The notes under the pieces: generated by a model | Databases searched by the model: none | What the model saw: only the letters and a program-made list of their open reading frames with translations | What the model was told of the DNA's origin: nothing | Shown: piece after piece, positions 14,655-24,199 of the stretch | How the letters are laid out: each line of letters opens with the position of its first letter | How positions within the stretch are numbered: the stretch's first letter is position 1 | Made by a program: the position numbers and the translations under genes | From: Bacteroidota bacterium | GTDB taxonomy: Bacteria; Bacteroidota; Bacteroidia; Flavobacteriales; Flavobacteriaceae | NCBI GenBank assembly: GCA_023446155.1 | Contig: JAEXIT010000005.1 | Coordinates: 62,001-126,000 of the forward strand | DNA length: 64,000 bases | Direction: 5' to 3'

Positions 14655-15218
14655 TTATACTTTCATGATTTCGGCTTCTTTTGCAACCAAAGCCTCGTCA
14701 ATTTTTTTAATGTAAATGTCCGTTAATTTCTGAACGTCTTCCTCGGCACTTTTACAGATATCCTCGGATGTTCCGTCTTTTTCTAATTTTTTGATATCGG
14801 TATTCGCCTCTTTACGGGAATTTCGGATACTGATTTTGGCATCTTCTGCTTCCGCTTTGGCTTGTTTTACCAGGTCACGACGACGCTCTTCGGTTAATGC
14901 CGGAACACTGATGATGATATTATCACCATTATTCATCGGGTTAAAACCAAGATTGGCAATCATAATCGCTTTTTCGATAGGCTGTAACATGTTTTTCTCC
15001 CATGGCGTAACGGTAATCGTACGCGCATCCGGTGTATTTACATTGGCAACCTGCGAAAGTGGCGTTTGAGATCCGTAATAATCCACAAAAACACCACCCA
15101 ACATCTGAGGGGTTGCTTTTCCGGCACGGATGTTCAGGAATGCTTTTTCAAGGTGATCCATAGAACCGTTCATCGATTCTTTGGTGCTATCTAAAATAAA
15201 ATTAATTTCTTCGGTCAT
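14655..15218 (-). CDS. frr: Ribosome recycling factor
   Basis: A 187-residue protein of normal length that splits post-termination ribosomes together with EF-G. It shows the family's long helical hairpin (NIRAGKATPQML, NTPDARTITVTPW, then ERRRDLVKQAKAEAEDAKISIRN). Directly downstream of pyrH with a 24 bp gap, the usual bacterial pairing, and followed by a strong terminator, so the two form one unit. Confidence 0.97.
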   Translation of the reverse strand: MTEEINFILDSTKESMNGSMDHLEKAFLNIRAGKATPQMLGGVFVDYYGSQTPLSQVANVNTPDARTITVTPWEKNMLQPIEKAIMIANLGFNPMNNGDNIIISVPALTEERRRDLVKQAKAEAEDAKISIRNSRKEANTDIKKLEKDGTSEDICKSAEEDVQKLTDIYIKKIDEALVAKEAEIMKV

Positions 15219-15242
15219 GATACTAATTTTTATAATTCAAAA

Positions 15243-15950
15243 TTAAATATTTACTGTTGTTCCAACAGTTTCTCCTTCACAAACTTTTAATAAATTGCCT
15301 TCTTTGTTCATGTCGAAAACGATAATTGGTAATTCGTTTTCCTGACTCAACGTAAAGGCAGTGGTGTCCATTACATTCAATCCTTTTTTCAATACGTCGT
15401 CAAAAGTGATGTGATCGAATTTTACTGCATTGGCATCTTTTTCCGGATCGGCAGTGTACACACCGTCAACACGGGTACCTTTTAAGATCACATCGGCATT
15501 GATTTCCACACCTCTTAAAACAGCTGCGGTATCGGTTGTAAAATACGGGTTACCGGTTCCGGCACCGAAGATTACGATTCTTCCTTTTTCCAGATGACGT
15601 ACGGCTCTTCTTTTGATATACGGTTCGGCAATAGCCTCAATTTTCAAAGCAGTTTGTAAACGGGTTTGCATTCCGGCTTCTTCCAAAGCACCCTGCAAGG
15701 CCATTCCGTTGATCACGGTAGCCAACATTCCCATATAATCCCCCTGAACTCTGTCCATTCCGTTACTGGCTCCGGCTACACCTCTGAAAATATTTCCACC
15801 TCCGATTACAATAGCGATTTCGACACCTTTGTCATGGATTTGTTTGATTTCAGCAGCATATTCGGCCAACCTTTTCGGATCAATACCATATTGGCGTTCT
15901 CCCATTAAAGCTTCACCACTTAGTTTCAAAAGAATTCTTTTGTATTTCAT
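15243..15950 (-). CDS. pyrH: UMP kinase
   Basis: A 235-residue amino-acid-kinase-fold enzyme that phosphorylates UMP to UDP in pyrimidine synthesis. Recognisable parts are KRILLKLSGEALMG at the N-terminus, the glycine-rich VIGGGNIFRG, and GTGNPYFTTDTAA for nucleotide binding. It heads a pyrH-frr operon. A TATATTTG promoter element stands 22 bp upstream at 15972-15979. Confidence 0.97.
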   Translation of the reverse strand: MKYKRILLKLSGEALMGERQYGIDPKRLAEYAAEIKQIHDKGVEIAIVIGGGNIFRGVAGASNGMDRVQGDYMGMLATVINGMALQGALEEAGMQTRLQTALKIEAIAEPYIKRRAVRHLEKGRIVIFGAGTGNPYFTTDTAAVLRGVEINADVILKGTRVDGVYTADPEKDANAVKFDHITFDDVLKKGLNVMDTTAFTLSQENELPIIVFDMNKEGNLLKVCEGETVGTTVNI

Positions 15951-15971
15951 TGCAAGTTTTGTTTAGTGGTG

Positions 15972-15979
15972 CAAATATA
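15972..15979 (-). promoter_or_regulatory. Promoter -7 element for pyrH-frr
   Basis: The minus strand reads TATATTTG (TAnnTTTG consensus), 22 bp before the pyrH ATG. Confidence 0.6.
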
Positions 15980-16059
15980 GTTATTATCTGTTTTTTTAAA
16001 ACGATGTCCGTAAATATTTCTTAAACAAGCCGGGAGCGCCGAAAAAACAGGAACGGATC

Positions 16060-16839
16060 TTATAGTTTTAATTCGAGGTACGATTTTTTTGCCGCTTCAT
16101 ATCCAATGTTAAAAATTGCTTCCATCCGCATTTTATTGGTTTCGAAAGTGCTGAAAATAGAGAGTTCCTCCGGTTCGATCACCCAATCGCAGTTGTTGAA
16201 TTTCTGCATATTCGAATTGGCCGAAAGCAGATCGAAGGCACGGGTAGTTACCGCTTTTATCGACGACAGGTCTTTGGCTTCGATTTTCTGAATCGGACTC
16301 ACATAAACACCAATAAGAGTGTCGCAACGACCTTGCAGTACATCGGTTGGGAAATGATTCAGAATACCGCCGTCGCTGTAAATACTGCCTTTGATTTCGT
16401 AGGGCGACATCACACCGGGAAACGAGGAGGAGGCAAGAATCGCATCGACAATTTTGGTATCGGGGCTAAAAATTTTTAGTTTCCCTTTTACCATATCGGT
16501 GGCTGTAATATGGGTTTGGATTTTTAAATCGCCTAAAGTAGCGTCCTCAAAAATGGAGCTAAAATATTTTTTAAACGATTCCGAATCGATTAGTCCGGCT
16601 TTTTTTAGGGTAAAGTGTTTCCAGTGGAAAAAATAAATCGACTTAAAAAATTCCAAAATCTCCTCGGGCGACTTGCCCCAGGCGTATAAAGTTCCGATAA
16701 TCGAACCGGCACTGGTTCCGGCAATATGAATGGGACGTATGTTTTTTTCTTCTAAAAATTTTATAACACCGGCATGAGCGAGTCCTTTGGTTCCACCGCC
16801 GGAAAGGATCAGTCCGATTGACTTCGTTTGTAAATCCAT
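16060..16839 (-). CDS. Patatin-like phospholipase
   Basis: A 259-residue serine acyl hydrolase of the patatin family. It shows the oxyanion-hole glycines (SGGGTKGLAHAGV), the nucleophile elbow GTSAGS and the dyad Asp in YSDGGIL. There is no signal peptide, so it is probably cytoplasmic or peripheral to the membrane; the bacterial members cleave lipid acyl esters, and the natural substrate is unknown. Short relative to plant patatins, normal for the bacterial RssA-like group. Confidence 0.9.
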   Translation of the reverse strand: MDLQTKSIGLILSGGGTKGLAHAGVIKFLEEKNIRPIHIAGTSAGSIIGTLYAWGKSPEEILEFFKSIYFFHWKHFTLKKAGLIDSESFKKYFSSIFEDATLGDLKIQTHITATDMVKGKLKIFSPDTKIVDAILASSSFPGVMSPYEIKGSIYSDGGILNHFPTDVLQGRCDTLIGVYVSPIQKIEAKDLSSIKAVTTRAFDLLSANSNMQKFNNCDWVIEPEELSIFSTFETNKMRMEAIFNIGYEAAKKSYLELKL

Positions 16840-16919
16840 CTTTGTTGTAAAAAGATAAAGTTACACTTTTTGTCCATTGGATTGTTACTTTTGTTACTTT
16901 TTAATGTGGCTATTTGCGC

Positions 16920-16927
16920 TAACTTTG
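16920..16927 (+). promoter_or_regulatory. Promoter -7 element for the thioredoxin-fold gene
   Basis: TAACTTTG, 22 bp upstream of the ATG at 16950. A second match, TACTTTTG, is at 16886-16893. Confidence 0.55.
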
Positions 16928-16949
16928 TACCGCATAATAAACAAATGAG

Positions 16950-17549
16950 ATGGAAGCATATATTGAAGAGAGCCTGAAAAGAAGTTATTCGTATCAGGAA
17001 TATAGAGATTTGGTAACGAAATTGCTAAAAGAAGGAAAGTCGACCGGAGCGGAACAATCGGATGATTTATGGCATTATAGTGAATTAAATGAAGCCCGAA
17101 TGAACCGTTTGGAGAAAACGATATCGGTTCCGAATGTGATAGGTGAAGGACTAAAAAATATCGAAAAAAAATACATCTGGCTGGTACTTTCGGAAGGTTG
17201 GTGTGGTGATGCGGCGCAGATTGTGCCGGTATTGCATAAAATGGAATTGCTGGCGCCGAATATTGAAATGAAATTGGTATTCCGCGATGAAAACGACGAA
17301 TTGATGCAGAAATTCCTGACCAACGGTGGAAAAGCGATTCCGAAATTAATCGTTCTGGATGCGGAAACATTTGAAGTGAAAGCCGATTGGGGCCCGCGTC
17401 CGCAGGGCGCGAAACAGTTGATACTGGATTATAAAGCGCAGCACGGTGTGGTGGATGAAACGGCCAAAACCGATTTGCAAAAATGGTATTTAAAAGACAA
17501 AGGATTGTCGACACAAAAAGAATTACTCGACCTGATGCAAGGTTTGTAA
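16950..17549 (+). CDS. Thioredoxin-fold protein with a WCGD motif
   Basis: A 199-residue cytoplasmic protein. The central region has a thioredoxin-like strand-helix unit, LSEGWCGDAAQIVPVLHKM, and PKLIVLD downstream where thioredoxins carry the cis-Pro. The active site keeps the first Cys but has Asp in place of the second (WCGD instead of WCxxC). It therefore cannot do classical dithiol exchange and may act as a monothiol or a chaperone-like relative. It is monocistronic, convergent with truB through a shared terminator. Confidence 0.8.
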   Translation: MEAYIEESLKRSYSYQEYRDLVTKLLKEGKSTGAEQSDDLWHYSELNEARMNRLEKTISVPNVIGEGLKNIEKKYIWLVLSEGWCGDAAQIVPVLHKMELLAPNIEMKLVFRDENDELMQKFLTNGGKAIPKLIVLDAETFEVKADWGPRPQGAKQLILDYKAQHGVVDETAKTDLQKWYLKDKGLSTQKELLDLMQGL

Positions 17550-17552
17550 TAA

Positions 17553-17584
17553 CAAAAAAGGTACTCCGCGGAGTACCTTTTTTT
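17553..17584. terminator. Bidirectional terminator between the thioredoxin-fold gene and truB
   Basis: Perfect palindrome GGTACTCCGCGGAGTACC (17560-17577) flanked by an A run on the left and a T run on the right, so it can stop transcription from both convergent genes. It touches the truB stop codon. Confidence 0.9.
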
Positions 17585-18284
17585 ATTGTGGTGTAACCGA
17601 CTCTTCAAAATCGGTCACGATCATAGCGTTTTCAACGGAGTAATCTCCAATTTTGGTGCGTCGTAACGCGGTTAAGTGCGCTCCGGATTCTAAAGCGATT
17701 CCATAGTCGTACGCCAGCGAACGGATATAAGTTCCTTTGCTGCAAACCACTCGGAAATCCACTTCGGGAAGTGCAATACGGGTAATTTCAAATTCATGGA
17801 TTACCGTTTTTCGAGCGGCAATTTCAACTTCTTCGCCTTTTCGGGCGTGTTCGTACAACCGCTTCCCATCTTTTTTAATGGCTGAAAAGACCGGTGGTTT
17901 CTGGTCGATTTCGCCTAAAAATTGAGCGATGGTTTTATATAATAATTCCTCCGTGATATGCTCGGTAGGGAAGGTCGCGTCGATTTCGGTTTCCAAATCA
18001 TAAGATGGCGTGGTAGCGCCAATATGAAAAGTCCCGGTGTATTCTTTGATCATTCCTTGTAATTCCGGAATGCGTTTGGTGAATTTACCGGTACATACAA
18101 TGAGTAATCCCGTGGCTAACGGATCGAGTGTTCCGGCATGACCTACCTTGATTTTTTTTAAATCCAAGTGTTTTTTTAGCGACCATTTAATCTTGTTTAC
18201 AGCCTGAAAAGACGACCATTGTAATGGTTTGTCAATCAGGAGAACCTGGCCTTCCTGGTATTGTTCTGCGGTTAAAGGTGCCAT
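17583..18284 (-). CDS. truB: tRNA pseudouridine-55 synthase
   Basis: A 233-residue enzyme that converts U55 of the T-loop of tRNAs to pseudouridine. The motif GHAGTLDPLATGLL carries the catalytic Asp, and RRTKIGDYSV-type C-terminal features are present. It is at the lower end of the family length because the C-terminal PUA extension is missing, as is usual in Bacteroidota. Start overlaps the uppP stop by 1 bp, so it is translationally coupled in the ftsX-DUF3098-uppP-truB operon. Confidence 0.95.
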   Translation of the reverse strand: MAPLTAEQYQEGQVLLIDKPLQWSSFQAVNKIKWSLKKHLDLKKIKVGHAGTLDPLATGLLIVCTGKFTKRIPELQGMIKEYTGTFHIGATTPSYDLETEIDATFPTEHITEELLYKTIAQFLGEIDQKPPVFSAIKKDGKRLYEHARKGEEVEIAARKTVIHEFEITRIALPEVDFRVVCSKGTYIRSLAYDYGIALESGAHLTALRRTKIGDYSVENAMIVTDFEESVTPQ

Positions 18285-19102
18285 TATTTAGTGGAATAAA
18301 AATAAATTAATAAGCCAATTCCAACTACAATTCGGTACCAGCCCCAAAATTTAAAACCGTATTTGGTAAGTACATTGATAAACGTTTTTACAGCAACCAA
18401 AGCGACAATAAAAGCCACTACATTTCCGATAATAAAAAAAGTAATGTGGTCCTGATCCTGTAAGATCATTTCGTAGCCTTTCATTTCGGTGGCGGTTCCT
18501 TTTCCCCAGGTTTTTACAAAAATGGAGTAAACCGTCACGGCCAACATGGTTGGAACGGCCAAAAAGAACGAAAACTCAGCGGCAGCTTTTCGGCTTAAAC
18601 CTTGTGCCATTCCGCCAATGATTGAGGCGGCCGAACGCGAGGTTCCGGGCATCATGGCTAAACATTGCCAAAAACCAATCGCAATACCATTTTTAATGGT
18701 GATCTCTTTTTCGTCGAGTATGGTTGGATTTTTAAACCATTTGTCGGCAAACAATAATACGATTCCACCAACGACCAAAACAGACGATATGGCGATCTGA
18801 TTGCCTAAAACGGCTTCGATTTTATCATCAAAAAAATACCCCAAAACCAGCGCCGGAATTACGGCAAAGCCTAGTTTAAAATAGAAATTAAGATTGGTAA
18901 AATCGAAAAACTTCTTCCAGTATAAAACCACAATGGAAAGAATGGCGCCAAACTGAATGGACACCTGAAACATCTTTAAAAATTCCGATTCTTCCATCCC
19001 TAATAACGCGGCTGTAAAGCCCATATGTGCGGTAGATGAAATCGGGAGGTATTCGGTTAGTCCTTCGACTATGGCAATGATAAGTGCTTGTAATAAATCC
19101 AT
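18284..19102 (-). CDS. uppP: Undecaprenyl-diphosphatase
   Basis: A 272-residue inner-membrane enzyme that turns undecaprenyl diphosphate into the monophosphate used to carry peptidoglycan and other envelope precursors. Family motifs are EGLTEYLPISSTAHM near the N-terminus and PGTSRSAASIIGG later. About eight hydrophobic segments. It also confers bacitracin tolerance in other bacteria. It overlaps both neighbours by 1 bp, within an envelope-related operon. Confidence 0.96.
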   Translation of the reverse strand: MDLLQALIIAIVEGLTEYLPISSTAHMGFTAALLGMEESEFLKMFQVSIQFGAILSIVVLYWKKFFDFTNLNFYFKLGFAVIPALVLGYFFDDKIEAVLGNQIAISSVLVVGGIVLLFADKWFKNPTILDEKEITIKNGIAIGFWQCLAMMPGTSRSAASIIGGMAQGLSRKAAAEFSFFLAVPTMLAVTVYSIFVKTWGKGTATEMKGYEMILQDQDHITFFIIGNVVAFIVALVAVKTFINVLTKYGFKFWGWYRIVVGIGLLIYFYSTK

Positions 19103-19359
19103 TAATTTTCCGGACGATCCTTTTTAGGGTTTTTTAAAATGGCGTAAATCGTAATTCCGAAGCCAATCAATACAACGGTTGGAGCCAGTTTGATACGTCT
19201 GAAGTCGAAAATATCAGTACTGAATACATTCGGGTCGTTACTGCCACCACCGGACATTAGTATAAAGCCCAAAGCGATTACGGCTAGTCCGATAAATAGG
19301 ATTTTATAGTTGCTGCTTTCAAAAAGAAAGTCGTGTTTGTGCTTGTTTTCGTTTTCCAT
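19102..19359 (-). CDS. DUF3098 membrane protein
   Basis: An 85-residue protein with two membrane segments (KILFIGLAVIALGFILMSGG and VVLIGFGITIYAIL), separated by an FDFRRIKLAP loop, matching the small DUF3098 family of Bacteroidota. Function unknown. Its conserved place between ftsX and uppP suggests an envelope or division role; that is inference. Confidence 0.85.
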   Translation of the reverse strand: MENENKHKHDFLFESSNYKILFIGLAVIALGFILMSGGGSNDPNVFSTDIFDFRRIKLAPTVVLIGFGITIYAILKNPKKDRPEN

Positions 19360-19380
19360 TAGGTATTGAATTGATGATTC

Positions 19381-20256
19381 TTAATATAAATCGTCGGTTC
19401 TTAAATTTAAAAAGCGTTGAGTGGCAAAAAACGTACTGATCCAGGTAATGATAATTCCAACTAGTAGCACGCCGGCTAAAACAATTCCGGTCGAAAGGTA
19501 ATCGGTCGCGATACCTAGGCTTGGGAACATTCCGTCGACATAATAAACCAATCCGATTAAAGCAATAATAGCCAGTCCCGAACCGATTAATCCTAGTTTG
19601 ATACTTCTCCAGATAAACGGTTTGCGGATAAACGATTTTGTCGCACCCACCATTTGCATGGTTTTGATAATAAAACGATTGGAATGAATGGATAGGCGTA
19701 ATGAACTATTGATCAATAGCATGGCTACAAAAGCCAGTACGCCACTAACGATCAAAATCCAAAACGTAATTTTCTTTACGTTCTCGTTTACCAGATCCAC
19801 CAATTGTTTATCGTAGATCACCTCGGTTACCATTGGGTTTTTACGGATATTGCTTTCAATTTCCTTAATACTGTCGGAAACCACATAATTTCCTTTTAGG
19901 TGGATATCGTAGGAATTTTGAAGCGGGTTAAAACCCAGAAACTCCATAAAATCCTCACCGATAATATCTTTGTGTTTTTTAGCAGCGTCGTCTTTAGAAA
20001 CAAACGATTGGTCTTTTACATAATTCGAAGCGGTTAATTGTGTGCCGAATGCTTTTAGAATGCTGTCGTTTGCCTGATCGTTAAAATAAACCGACATCGG
20101 AATATTCTCTTTAAAATCGTTGGAAATCTTTTCAGAATTGATAACAAAAAGCCCCAACGCGCCCAGAAGGAACAACACCAGGAAAATACTTAAAATAACC
20201 GAAAAATAGGAAGAAATAAGTCTGCGTTTTTGATACTTTTCAAAAGATGTAGCCAT
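19381..20256 (-). CDS. ftsX: Cell-division protein, permease-like FtsX
   Basis: A 291-residue inner-membrane protein: one N-terminal membrane segment, a periplasmic domain of ~130 residues (MSVYFNDQAN to VIYDKQLV), and three C-terminal membrane segments including the FtsX signature region with MVGATKSFIRKPF. With FtsE it controls peptidoglycan hydrolases at division. FtsE is not in the window. It is the first gene of the ftsX-DUF3098-uppP-truB operon. Confidence 0.93.
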   Translation of the reverse strand: MATSFEKYQKRRLISSYFSVILSIFLVLFLLGALGLFVINSEKISNDFKENIPMSVYFNDQANDSILKAFGTQLTASNYVKDQSFVSKDDAAKKHKDIIGEDFMEFLGFNPLQNSYDIHLKGNYVVSDSIKEIESNIRKNPMVTEVIYDKQLVDLVNENVKKITFWILIVSGVLAFVAMLLINSSLRLSIHSNRFIIKTMQMVGATKSFIRKPFIWRSIKLGLIGSGLAIIALIGLVYYVDGMFPSLGIATDYLSTGIVLAGVLLVGIIITWISTFFATQRFLNLRTDDLY

Positions 20257-20344
20257 AGAATCTGTTTTAAGCCGTAAAAATAAGAAAGAAAATTGTTTTT
20301 AAGGTTTATAACGCTCAAAGTTTTAACTTTCTTATAATATAGTG

Positions 20345-20352
20345 TAAATTTG
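20345..20352 (+). promoter_or_regulatory. Promoter -7 element for leuS
   Basis: TAAATTTG, matching TAnnTTTG, 92 bp upstream of the leuS ATG. The gap 20257-20443 is the divergent promoter region of ftsX and leuS. Confidence 0.5.
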
Positions 20353-20443
20353 CCTGCCCGAAAAAGAGAGTATATCCTTCGGAAAACAAAAAAGAAGAAC
20401 CAAAACAGGAATGATTATCCGGTAATTATAGCAATTCAGAGCA

Positions 20444-23353
20444 ATGAAGTACAATCCAAATCAAATTGAAGCCAAATGGCAAAAGTACTGGTCCGAAAAC
20501 CAGACCTTTAAAGCAGCGAACGATTCCGCGAAGCCAAAGTATTTTGTGTTAGATATGTTTCCATATCCATCAGGAGCGGGACTGCATGTTGGGCATCCGC
20601 TGGGCTATATCGCCTCCGATATCTATGCGCGCTACAAACGTCACAAAGGATTCAATGTGTTGCATCCGCAGGGATATGACAGTTTCGGATTGCCAGCCGA
20701 GCAATATGCGATTCAAACCGGGCAACATCCTGAGAAAACTACAAAAGAAAACATCGCCCGTTACCGCGAGCAATTGGATAAAATCGGATTTTCATTTGAT
20801 TGGAGTCGCGAAGTGCGTACATCCAATCCGGACTATTACAAATGGACACAGTGGATTTTTATCCAATTATTCAATTCGTGGTATAATATCGACAGCGATA
20901 AAGCCGAAGATATTAGTACGCTAACCGCTATTTTCGAAAAGGAAGGAAATGCGACGGTAAATGCCGTATGCGATGAGGCCATCGTACCGTTTACCGCGGC
21001 GCAATGGAATGCTTTTTCAAAAGAAGAACAGGAAAAAATCTTGCTGCAATACCGATTGACGTATTTGGCGGAAACCGAAGTAAACTGGTGTCCGGCTTTG
21101 GGAACGGTATTGGCAAATGATGAAATTATAAACGGTGTTTCTGAACGTGGCGGTCACCCGGTGATCCGTAAAAAGATGACCCAGTGGAGTATGCGTATTT
21201 CGGCTTATGCCGAGCGTTTGCTACAAGGATTGGAAACGATCGATTGGAGCGAAAGCATCAAGGAAAGTCAGCGGAACTGGATAGGGAAATCGGTTGGAGC
21301 TGCGGTGACGTTCAATCTAAAAGAGCATAACGAAAAAGTGGACGTTTTTACAACGCGTCCTGATACTATTTTTGGGGTGACATTTATGACTTTGGCGCCG
21401 GAACACGAACTGGTGGCGAAAATCACAACACCGGAACAAAAACAAGCGGTGGAAGCCTATATCGAAGCTACGGCAAAACGTAGTGAAAGAGATCGTATGG
21501 CCGATGTGAAAACCATTTCGGGCGTATTTACCGGAGCGTATGCCGAGCATCCGTTTACCAAAGAACCGATTCCGGTTTGGATTGGGGATTATGTTCTGGC
21601 AGGTTACGGAACAGGAGCTGTAATGGCCGTGCCATGTGGTGACGAACGGGATTACGCGTTTGCGAAACATTTCGGTATTCCTATTAAAAATATCTTCGAA
21701 GGTGTGGATATTTCGGAAACAGCCTACTCCGACAAAGAAAATACAGTTATAGCCGATTCGGATTTTCTGAACGGTTTAAATTATAAAAAAGCAACCCAAA
21801 AAGCAATCGAAGCTTTGGAACAATTGGGGCAAGGAAAAGGCAAAACCAACTATCGTTTGCGTGATGCGGTTTTCTCCAGACAACGTTATTGGGGGGAACC
21901 ATTCCCGGTATATTATGTAAACGATTTGCCGCAGATGATCGACACCAAACATTTGCCAATCGTATTACCGGAAGTAGAAAAATATTTGCCAACCGAAGAC
22001 GGGCAACCGCCATTAGGAAATGCAACGGTTTGGGCTTGGGACAATGTAAACCATAAGGTAGTCAACAATGATTTGATTGATCATGTAACGGTATTCCCAT
22101 TGGAATTAAACACCATGCCAGGTTGGGCGGGAAGCTCGTGGTATTGGATGCGTTATATGGATGCGCATAACGATGCGGCATTTGCTTCGGAAGAGGCCTT
22201 ACAATATTGGGAGAATGTCGACTTGTATATCGGTGGAAGCGAACACGCAACCGGTCACTTGTTGTATTCCCGTTTTTGGAATAAATTCTTAAAAGACAAA
22301 GGATTTGCGCCAACGGAAGAGCCGTTTAAAAAACTGATCAACCAAGGGATGATTTTGGGAACCAGTGCGTTTGTATATCGTTTTACGATTGGAACGGACG
22401 TGTTGTTTGCTTCCAAAAATTTTATTGTTGAAAAAGAAGGACAATCGGGTGTTTATGTAGCATTCGACAGTGCTCAAAATAAATATGTAATCACAGAGCA
22501 GGAATCGGATTTTGTTCCGGTATTAAAAATCCATGCGGATGTGAATCTGGTAAATGCATCAGATGAATTGGACATCGATGGGTTTAAAAACCACGCGTTG
22601 TATCAGGATTATAAAAATTCCCAGTTTATTACGAACGAAAATGGCAAATACATGGTAGGTCGTGAAGTGGAAAAAATGTCCAAATCGAAATACAATGTGG
22701 TAAACCCGGATGATATTTGCGAACAATACGGAGCGGATACCTTGCGTTTGTACGAAATGTTCTTAGGACCATTGGAACAGGCAAAACCGTGGAATACAGC
22801 CGGAATTACCGGAGTATCCGGATTTTTGAAAAAACTATGGCGTTTGTATTTCGACGATAACGGACTAATTGTAACCGATAAGGAGCCGAGCAAAGAAGCA
22901 TTAAAAACCCTGCATAAAACGATTAAAAAGGTACAGGAAGATATCGAAAACTTCTCGTTTAATACGTCTGTATCCGGATTTATGATCGCGGTAAACGAAT
23001 TGTCGGCGGCGAAATGTAACGAACGTGCCATTTTGGAACCGCTAGCGATTTTGATTTCGCCCTATGCACCACATATTGCAGAAGAATTATGGGAAGCATT
23101 AGGGAACGAAGGTTCGATTTCGCAGGAGCCATTCCCGGTATTCGATGCGAAACATTTAGTGGAAAGCAGTAAGGAATATCCGGTGTCGTTTAATGGTAAA
23201 ATGCGCTTTAAAATCGAATTGCCAATGGATCTGACAGCGGCCGAAATCGAAAAAATCATTTTGGAAGACGAGCGTACGATCGCACAGCTTAACGGAAACG
23301 CACCGAAAAAAGTGGTAATCGTACCGGGTAAGATTATCAATTTAGTAGGATAA
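20444..23353 (+). CDS. leuS: Leucyl-tRNA synthetase
   Basis: A 969-residue class I synthetase. The HIGH-type motif is HVGH at residues 48-51, the editing domain (CP1) follows the core, and the KMSKS motif reads EKMSKSKYN around residue 745. It is longer than the ~860 residues of E. coli LeuRS; extra material lies around residues 155-190 and between the LINQGMILG block and KMSKS (about 100 residues). Such insertions occur in the Bacteroidota enzyme, so I take them as lineage-specific. It charges tRNA-Leu in the cytoplasm. Confidence 0.97.
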   Translation: MKYNPNQIEAKWQKYWSENQTFKAANDSAKPKYFVLDMFPYPSGAGLHVGHPLGYIASDIYARYKRHKGFNVLHPQGYDSFGLPAEQYAIQTGQHPEKTTKENIARYREQLDKIGFSFDWSREVRTSNPDYYKWTQWIFIQLFNSWYNIDSDKAEDISTLTAIFEKEGNATVNAVCDEAIVPFTAAQWNAFSKEEQEKILLQYRLTYLAETEVNWCPALGTVLANDEIINGVSERGGHPVIRKKMTQWSMRISAYAERLLQGLETIDWSESIKESQRNWIGKSVGAAVTFNLKEHNEKVDVFTTRPDTIFGVTFMTLAPEHELVAKITTPEQKQAVEAYIEATAKRSERDRMADVKTISGVFTGAYAEHPFTKEPIPVWIGDYVLAGYGTGAVMAVPCGDERDYAFAKHFGIPIKNIFEGVDISETAYSDKENTVIADSDFLNGLNYKKATQKAIEALEQLGQGKGKTNYRLRDAVFSRQRYWGEPFPVYYVNDLPQMIDTKHLPIVLPEVEKYLPTEDGQPPLGNATVWAWDNVNHKVVNNDLIDHVTVFPLELNTMPGWAGSSWYWMRYMDAHNDAAFASEEALQYWENVDLYIGGSEHATGHLLYSRFWNKFLKDKGFAPTEEPFKKLINQGMILGTSAFVYRFTIGTDVLFASKNFIVEKEGQSGVYVAFDSAQNKYVITEQESDFVPVLKIHADVNLVNASDELDIDGFKNHALYQDYKNSQFITNENGKYMVGREVEKMSKSKYNVVNPDDICEQYGADTLRLYEMFLGPLEQAKPWNTAGITGVSGFLKKLWRLYFDDNGLIVTDKEPSKEALKTLHKTIKKVQEDIENFSFNTSVSGFMIAVNELSAAKCNERAILEPLAILISPYAPHIAEELWEALGNEGSISQEPFPVFDAKHLVESSKEYPVSFNGKMRFKIELPMDLTAAEIEKIILEDERTIAQLNGNAPKKVVIVPGKIINLVG

Positions 23354-23449
23354 TTCACCTGACAAAATTGCATATTTTGTTAACGGAACGCTAATTGGCG
23401 CACAATTTGCTATTCTTTTTGGTATATTAGAAAACTAAAAAGAGAGAAC

Positions 23450-24145
23450 ATGTTAGGATATTATGTTTTATTAGGAGCGATTGCTTTAGTAAGCTGGATT
23501 GTTAGTAATAAACTAAAAAGTAAATTCGAAGAATATTCGAGAATCCATTTGCGTAACGGGATGTCCGGAGCGGAAATAGCCGAAAAAATGTTGGCTGATA
23601 ACGGCATTTACGATGTAAAAGTGATTTCAACTCCGGGACGTTTAACCGATCACTATAATCCGGTGGACAAAACGGTAAACCTGAGTGAAGCGGTATACAA
23701 CCAACGTAATGCAGCGGCAGCGGCAGTAGCGGCTCACGAATGTGGACATGCGGTACAACACGCCACAGCCTATAGTATGTTGCAAATGCGTTCCCGAATG
23801 GTGCCAATTGTAAACGTAGCTTCCGGAATGTCACAATGGTTGATCATTGGTGGTTTAATTCTGGGTGCGGCGGCAAAAGTGGGATTCGGATTTTACATCG
23901 CGATTTTGGGATTAATCCTAATGGGCGTTGCAACGGCCTTTAGTTTTATCACCTTACCGGTGGAATACGATGCGAGTAACCGTGCATTGGCTTGGTTAAA
24001 AAACAAAAACATGTTAAGTCAGCAGGAATATGCCGGAGCGGAAGATGCCTTAAAATGGGCGGCCAGAACCTATGTGGTAGCGGCTATCGGTGCATTGGCA
24101 TCCTTGTTATATTGGGCGTTTCAGGTTTTTGGAAGAAGAGATTAA
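23450..24145 (+). CDS. Zinc metallopeptidase of the YugP family (Zn_peptidase_2)
   Basis: A 231-residue membrane protease homologue. It has an N-terminal membrane helix (YYVLLGAIALVSWIVS), the HExxH-type zinc site AAHECGHAVQH in the middle, and two or three further hydrophobic segments. A downstream EYDASNRAL motif probably supplies the third ligand. Substrates are unknown. It is single-gene, followed by a terminator shared with the Lrp gene. Confidence 0.92.
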   Translation: MLGYYVLLGAIALVSWIVSNKLKSKFEEYSRIHLRNGMSGAEIAEKMLADNGIYDVKVISTPGRLTDHYNPVDKTVNLSEAVYNQRNAAAAAVAAHECGHAVQHATAYSMLQMRSRMVPIVNVASGMSQWLIIGGLILGAAAKVGFGFYIAILGLILMGVATAFSFITLPVEYDASNRALAWLKNKNMLSQQEYAGAEDALKWAARTYVVAAIGALASLLYWAFQVFGRRD

Positions 24146-24163
24146 AACAAAATTGAAAACGAT

Positions 24164-24196
24164 AAAAAAATCCGGTGTGAGAGCACCGGATTTTTT
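24164..24196. terminator. Bidirectional terminator between the zinc protease and the Lrp gene
   Basis: Stem AATCCGGTG (24169-24177), 6-base loop, stem CACCGGATT (24184-24192), with A run before and T run after. It serves both convergent genes. Confidence 0.9.
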
Positions 24197-24199
24197 GTT